DNA of 64,000 bases from Gentiana macrophylla (lineage: Eukaryota > Streptophyta > Magnoliopsida > Gentianales > Gentianaceae). Below, in pieces: positions 59,046 to 64,000 of the stretch. Under the pieces are notes generated by a model that was given only the letters and a program-made list of their open reading frames with translations, was not told the DNA's origin and did not search any database. A program made the translations under genes and the position numbers. Each line of letters starts with the position of its first letter. Within the stretch, counting starts at the first letter, position 1. The stretch covers positions 76,785,299-76,849,298 of the forward strand of contig CM047815.1 of NCBI GenBank assembly GCA_026214975.1, in the 5' to 3' direction.

Positions 59046-59348
59046 GCTCACGATAGTATTTCAAAATTTCATTTACAAATTTCTAGGCTTGATTATATCA
59101 AATTTATAAAAAGAAGACACTCAACCGTATTTAAATATGAGAATTAAAATGTGTTATTTGTTTATAAGGACGTGTTTTGAGACTTAATTAGACACTTAGG
59201 ACACATTTAAAAGATCATTAGTTATAAGGACGGAATTTATTGAACTTCCCAAAATTACCCTTTTAATTAGATTCAATGCCCATTTAATTTTTGCGTTCTT
59301 TCCCGTTCTGCTTTTCATTTTGTATCCTCCATTACTGCAAATCTCATG

Positions 59349-59590
59349 GCTTCCGTTAAGCTTTGCTCCCAATATTTCATGTGTTCTCGTATGCTCTAGG
59401 CAGGAGGTCCGGCTCTGACTTTCTCCTATTGCTGCTCATCATCCGAATCTTTCTTCGACAAGCCTCCATCTCCGTCGCCGGCGCCGTCACCGATGGGATC
59501 CTACAACATCGTCTCCTCCTTCGCCTCCGATGCTAGTCCGGTACCGGCATCGAATTCCAGCGTGTCATCAATGGCTTTTTCTTTGTAATA
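59349..59590 (+). pseudogene. Possible captured gene exon in MULE B
   Basis: A sharply GC-richer block inside AT-rich DNA. It starts with ATGGCTTCCGTTAAGCTTTG and contains a frame reading FDKPPSPSPAPSPMGSYNIV, SSFASDASPVPASNSSVSSM and a stop at 59586. The style (Ser/Pro/Ala-rich) would fit a signal or transit region or a secreted Pro-rich protein, but I do not recognise the gene. It lies just inside the left TIR and reads inward, like the phosphofructokinase exon in element A. Confidence 0.4.
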
Positions 59591-60835
59591 TCGCTATTGT
59601 TATGGCGGTGGATTTTGAATTGTTTAGTTTCAAATAATGATTTTCTTTGTCAAATTGTCAGGAGTTAGATTCAGTACAATGATGTTACCCATTTCTTGAT
59701 GTTGGTTTTGTTGTGATAATGAAGAACTTAATTTAATGTCTTGGTTGTCTTTTCTTTTTTTTTTTTAATTTTAGAGAAATTATGTTCACTCCCTAAATGC
59801 ATTTTTCAATTGTATTTCATCATTTTTTTTACCATTGATATAACTGCAGAAAGACTGATAAAGAATTCAAGAAAAAAGGCAAATGTGTTGATGGGATTTT
59901 TGTTGTTACGGTGTCTATTTGTTTCTTGAATAATTTAGAGGATGTGTGTAGGCTTTGGACTTTTGTGGAAAGGTTTCTTGATGCTGATTTTTTGGACAAA
60001 GAAAAATGGAAATACATTGCTTGATCAGACAATAGTTGAGATCTAAACTTTAGCCATTCCTTCATTCTTTTAAGTTTAATTACACTGATTTGAACTTAAT
60101 AGCTGCATATCTTGTGGTTAATTTGTTTGTGAAAGGTTCAAATAAGAAAGGGTTACCTTGCCGTTAATTTGATGACTGATTTGAGCATTCATTTCCCGAT
60201 TTGCTGCTGAATATCTGTGCATCAAACTTGTTGTTCATTAATCCTTGCTACTTTTGTGAAGTCTGCATCTGTTGTATCTTGAATCTGCATTGCACCTGCT
60301 TTGTTGGAGAATTAATTCTGCCATATTGAAAGACCTTCTTTGTGGTGTATTGAGTCAACAAGTCTGTGAATTGGCTGAATCCTCTACTACTTGCAAATCC
60401 AGCTATTGTTTGTTGTACCTGCTATTTTTAGATTACTTGCTGAGTCTTGTTGCATTTCCTTGATAACCTCGCTTTGTATCTTCGTTGAATGCTCTGTAAT
60501 AGCAATAGGCATTAGTTTTAGAGTACTGAACATTGTATTCGGTTAGTAAGATTCAGGTCTTATAATCTGGTTTCAATCTGATTATCTCTCTTGAAATTCA
60601 CTGATAGTTCAGTCTTGATCCTTTGTCTTTAGTGTTGTATCAGATTTGATCCCTGCTGTAATTTTCATAAATCTACACAGACTTTGTGTAATCTTTTAAT
60701 GTACTGAGTTTGCTATAATCTTGTATTAGCATTGTTTTACTTTGTATCATTTTTTTGGAACCTGCTGAGTATTTTTCTGAATTAATACATCACTGCATTT
60801 GCTGAATCTGAAACTTAAACTTTTGTGTATTAGTT

Positions 60836-61090
60836 GATGTCACTGCATAAATTGTTGATGTCACTGCATAAAATACTGATGTCACTGCATAAATTGTTGA
60901 TGTCACTGCATAAAATGCCGATGTCACTGCATAAATTGCCGATGTCACTGCATAAAATATTGATGTCACTGCATATCTGATTGCCGATGTCACTGCATAA
61001 ATTGTTGATTTCACGCATATATGATCGCCGATGTCACTGCATAAAATGTTGATATCTCTGCATATATGATTGCCGATGTCACTGCATAAA
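60836..61090. repeat. 21-bp tandem repeat zone of MULE B
   Basis: GATGTCACTGCATAAA-type units start at 60836, 60857, 60878, 60899, 60920, 60941 and 60962, exactly 21 bp apart. Less regular copies follow to 61080, and a second run lies at 61390-61520. The minus-strand frame of 7-residue repeats (YAVTSxI) is a by-product of the period. Confidence 0.9.
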
Positions 61091-61209
61091 AATATGAATT
61101 AAGGTGAAAGATTTATATTGATCGTAGTTTTATATCAAAAGATATAGCCATTTGAAGTCGATTTTATGAAGAAACGAAATCAATTTTATGAAATTAAGTC
61201 GGAAAAATA

Positions 61210-62350
61210 TCAAATGTCATCACGGTGTTGCTTCATCAAATGTCACTGCATCCTAATGGTCTCTGCATCGCGGTGTCTCTACATCGGGGGTGGCCACTTC
61301 ATCGCGGTGTCTTTGCATCGGGGGTGGCCACTGCATCGCGATGTCTCTGCATATATGATTGCCTATGTAACTACATAATTTTTTTTTGATGTCATTCATA
61401 TATGATTGCTGATGTCACTGCATATCTGATTGCCGATGTCACTGCATAAATTGTTGATGTCACGCATATATGATTGCCGATGTCACTGCATATATGATTG
61501 CCGATGTCACTGCATAAAAATATGAATTAATGTGAAATATTTATGTTGATCGTTGTTAAAAATCAAAAGATATAGTCATTTGAAGTCGATTTTATGAAGA
61601 AAAGAAATCAATTTTATGAAATTAATTCGGAAAAATATCAAATGTCATCACGGTGTTGCTTCATCTAATGTCACTGCACCCCGATGATCATAACATCCCG
61701 ATGGTCTCTCGCATCGCGGTGTCTCTCGCATCGGGGTGCCCACTTCATCGCCGCGTGTCTCTCGATCGGGGTGGCCATCAGTATCACGATGTCTCTGCAT
61801 ATATGATTGCCGATGTCACTACATAAATTGTTGATGTCATTCATATATGATTGCTGATGTCACTGCATATCTGATTACCGATGTCACTGCATAAATTGTT
61901 GATGTCACGCATATATGATTGCCTATGTCACTGCATATATAATTGTCGATGTCACTGCATATATGATTGCCGATGTCAATGCATCGCGGTTGTTAGTGCT
62001 TCGCGGTGTCTCTGCATCGGGGTGGTCAATGAATCGTGGTGGTTAATGCATCACGATGTCATCGCATCGCGGTTGTAAGTGCATCGCTATGTCACTTCAT
62101 CGCGTGTCTCTCAGATCGGTGGTGGTCATCGCGTCGGGTGGTCAATGCATCACGATGGTCACCGCATAAGGCGGAGGTTAATGCATCGCGGTGGCCAATG
62201 TATCGGGGTGGTCACACCATCGCGGTGGTCAATGCATCAGGACGGTCACTGCATCGCAGCTGTCAATGAATCGGGGTGGTTAATGCATCGCGGTGGTTAC
62301 GGCATCGCGATGGTCAATGCATCGGGGTGGTTACACCATCGTAGTGGTCA
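61210..62350. repeat. 16/17-bp repeat zones of MULE B
   Basis: GCATCGCGGTGTCTCT units dominate at 61240-61360 and 61690-61800, mixed with further GATGTCACTGCATA units. From about 62130 to 62350 regular 17-bp TGCATCGCGGTGGTCAA units follow. It is the reverse complement of the 19785-20475 array. Translated frames here are artefacts. Confidence 0.88.
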
Positions 62351-62856
62351 AAAAAAAAAAAAAAAAAAAAAAACTCAGCGCCTGCAATTGAAATGAAAAA
62401 AAAAAAAAAAAAAGAAGAAGAAGAAGAAGAAGAAGAAAGCAAAACACAACAGCATGTGTTTGTAAATTAAATATAAAAGGTAAATAAACATTCAGGTAAA
62501 TAAACGTGACATTACCTGAATAAACGTGACATTCAGCATCCGTTCCGGCTTGGCTTTTTTTTTTTTTTTTTTTTTTTTCCCTTTATTCATTAAGGGTATT
62601 TGGTCTATTTACCTATTTTTTGTCCTTATAACTAAGTGTTTGTTTTGAGTGTTTTTTTTTTCTAATTAAGTCCAATATGCGTCCTTTTGAATAATTGTCC
62701 CAATTAAAATATGAGTATTATTGAAACACTACTTTAGTTCTGTCTTAATTAATAATAAGTGTCCTCCCAATTTGATTAAATATTAAAATTGTCCATCTTT
62801 ATGAAAATATTAAGTAGGTTAATCTATCCTTTTAAAAAAAAGACGTACGCCTTATC

Positions 62857-62857
<1 letters not shown>

Positions 62858-62937
<80 letters not shown>

Positions 62938-62943
62938 CAGGAG

Positions 62944-62993
<50 letters not shown>

Positions 62994-63003
62994 GAGCTTA
63001 CTC

Positions 63004-63042
<39 letters not shown>
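62858..63042. repeat. Poly(A) - (TA)n - (TA)n - poly(T) block
   Basis: About 30 A, then (TA) runs on each side of a GTATCAGGAGCTTATA unit, a second CAGGAGCTTA, then about 36 T. The whole is a large near-palindrome. Lengths of such runs are unreliable in assemblies. Confidence 0.85.
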
Positions 63043-63129
63043 ATGATGACGAAAGTTACATATTTTAGTTAATAAAGTTTGAAATACACTTCCACAATCA
63101 TAAATGTTTTAGAGGTATAATAAATTGTT

Positions 63130-63200
63130 AATGAGGCTTACCTCAAATGGTTAAGTTGAGGCCCTCTGACCTTATTGAGTCCCATCCCACCATATATATA
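63130..63200 (+). repeat. Possible tRNA-derived SINE fragment
   Basis: GGCTTACCTCAAATGGTTAA resembles a pol III A box (TRGCNNARNNGG) in a tRNA-like head, and TTGAGTCCCATCCCACC resembles the distal part of a B box region, but the core GGTTCGA is missing. Low confidence. Confidence 0.3.
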
Positions 63201-63701
63201 TGTGAATAATCATCTAAATGATTAATTTCGTTTCAATGAAGAAAAAAAGATGTATCATAAATTAAAATTTTGATAAAAATATAATAAATTATATTGCTAT
63301 TTGACAACGATTATTATTTAGGGATCGACTTTTATGTATAGGTAGTATATCGATATAGTCATCGTTATATAGGTTTTAATTTTGTTTTATTGATTTTGGT
63401 TTTTGTATTATAAATTTACTGATTTTTTTTTAGGGTTAAATTTACTGATTTTGGTTACCCTTTCTTGTTATACATACCTGAATTGGAATTTGGGATTTGG
63501 AATCAGGAAGTTACACCCGTCATATGCGGAGTGCACCCATGTGACAAACTGTATCTTTTTATTTTTAAACAAAATTTAAACTATGTGGTCCAAATTTGTT
63601 TACCGGTCAATTAGGTGCATGTTGATATACCACACAAAAACTTCCCTTTGAAATCCGATACGCCTGCCTACGTTTTGTTTATGATAAGTTAACTTTATAA
63701 A

Positions 63702-63953
63702 TACTCCGTCCGTTTATTTTTAATTGTCGTATTTAGAAAAAACATACATATTTAGGTGAGAAGTTAATTCTTTGATTTACTATCAAAATGATAATAACGC
63801 CATTTTATAATTAATACAATGTTGTTTTCACTTTCTCATACCTTAATAAATAAGGGTAAATTTAAAAAAAAAACCCCAATATATAACGCTTTGGAAATAT
63901 AGTTACGACATATAAAAATGATTTTTTTGGCAACTATAGGAACAAAGGGAGTA
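63702..63953. mobile_element. Stowaway-like MITE, 252 bp
   Basis: Ends TACTCCGTCCGTTTATTTTT and, inverted, TACTCCCTTTGTTCCTATAG, with TA target bases. AT-rich non-coding interior. Confidence 0.7.
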
Positions 63954-63961
63954 TAAAACAC

Positions 63962-64000
63962 TACTCCATCTGTCCTAAAATATAAGTAATTTTTTTACAT
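63962..64000. mobile_element. Left end of another Stowaway-like MITE
   Basis: TACTCCATCTGTCCTAAAAT followed by ATAAGT is the terminus seen at 4580 and 7264. The element runs off the window. Confidence 0.55.

Larger units (their letters stand above)
59113..62766. mobile_element. Mutator-like element B, inverted relative of element A
   Basis: Imperfect terminal inverted repeats of about 150 bp begin GAAGACACTC on the left and GAGGACACTT on the right. They share GACTTAATTAGA and TTAGTTATAAGGAC, the latter like the TTATAAGGACA blocks of element A. The right interior holds the same 21-, 16- and 17-bp repeat zones as A in reverse order and complement. The left interior holds a GC-rich exon-like stretch. 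No transposase, and no clean 9-bp target duplication. Confidence 0.65.

Noticed and set aside
60790..61018. Seven-residue repeat protein (YAVTSxI) on the minus strand
   Set aside because: The 21-bp period is a multiple of three, so any frame repeats; all three frames are open. Treated as DNA repeat.
62789..63043. Frame of 84 codons with Ile-Tyr repeats
   Set aside because: Product of poly(A), (TA)n and poly(T) simple sequence.

Overview
The window is nuclear DNA of a flowering plant, almost certainly a eudicot. It shows spliceosomal introns with GT..AG borders, a cytosolic GAPDH gene, a P-class PPR gene, and very heavy transposon load: Athila-type Ty3/Gypsy elements, solo LTRs, an L1-type LINE, Mutator-like elements, hAT and Stowaway-like MITEs. 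The species cannot be named from this sequence. Only two ordinary host genes are visible. One is a cytosolic glyceraldehyde-3-phosphate dehydrogenase gene on the minus strand (1-2112, running off the left edge, with a one-base deletion in one exon). The other is a pentatricopeptide-repeat gene on the plus strand (51378-52965, broken by two small indels).

Layout: 1-2225 GAPC and promoter; 2226-7487 intergenic DNA with a decayed Copia fragment, two MITEs and small fold-backs; 7488-16554 a truncated minus-strand Athila-type element (leader, LTR, 3' non-coding region, env-like ORF3 interrupted by a solo LTR, integrase end); 16870-19394 a 5'-truncated LINE carrying a small hAT-like MITE. The next structure is three layers deep. 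A Mutator-like element (19577-40118, exact 9-bp target duplication) contains a solo LTR (23206-39546), which contains a complete 14.5-kb Athila-type element (24757-39244, TSD ACTAT). Then come 40365-49618, a second LTR element (TSD GCCCT) with gag but no recognisable pol; 50340-53000 the PPR gene; 53737-55805 another solo LTR; 56240-57900 clustered inverted repeats split by a hAT-like element; 58575-59045 a TCGAG-rich palindromic repeat; 59113-62766 a second, inverted relative of the Mutator-like element; and 62858-64000 simple repeats and MITEs.

The most interesting signals are non-coding. (1) The Athila-type element and the gag-only element are different families but share a 3' non-coding module: two hairpin-plus-polypurine-tract units about 1 kb apart, and between them twin stem-loops whose arms differ by pair-preserving changes. 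This suggests the gag-only element is mobilised in trans through shared RNA or priming signals. (2) Clusters of a GGACGGGCGTCC-like motif sit immediately upstream of TATA boxes in three promoters: the Athila LTR, an internal promoter candidate for ORF3, and an unrelated-looking solo LTR. (3) The two Mutator-like elements share one architecture: a captured 5' gene exon reading inward from one terminal inverted repeat, and ordered zones of 17-, 16- and about 21-bp repeats at the other end. In one the captured exon is the plastid-targeted N-terminus of an ATP-dependent phosphofructokinase.

A caution applies to every broken frame. Copies of the repeats differ from each other preferentially at CAG/CTG (CHG) sites, and both host genes carry small indels. 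Part of the apparent decay may be base-calling error at methylated sites rather than biology.
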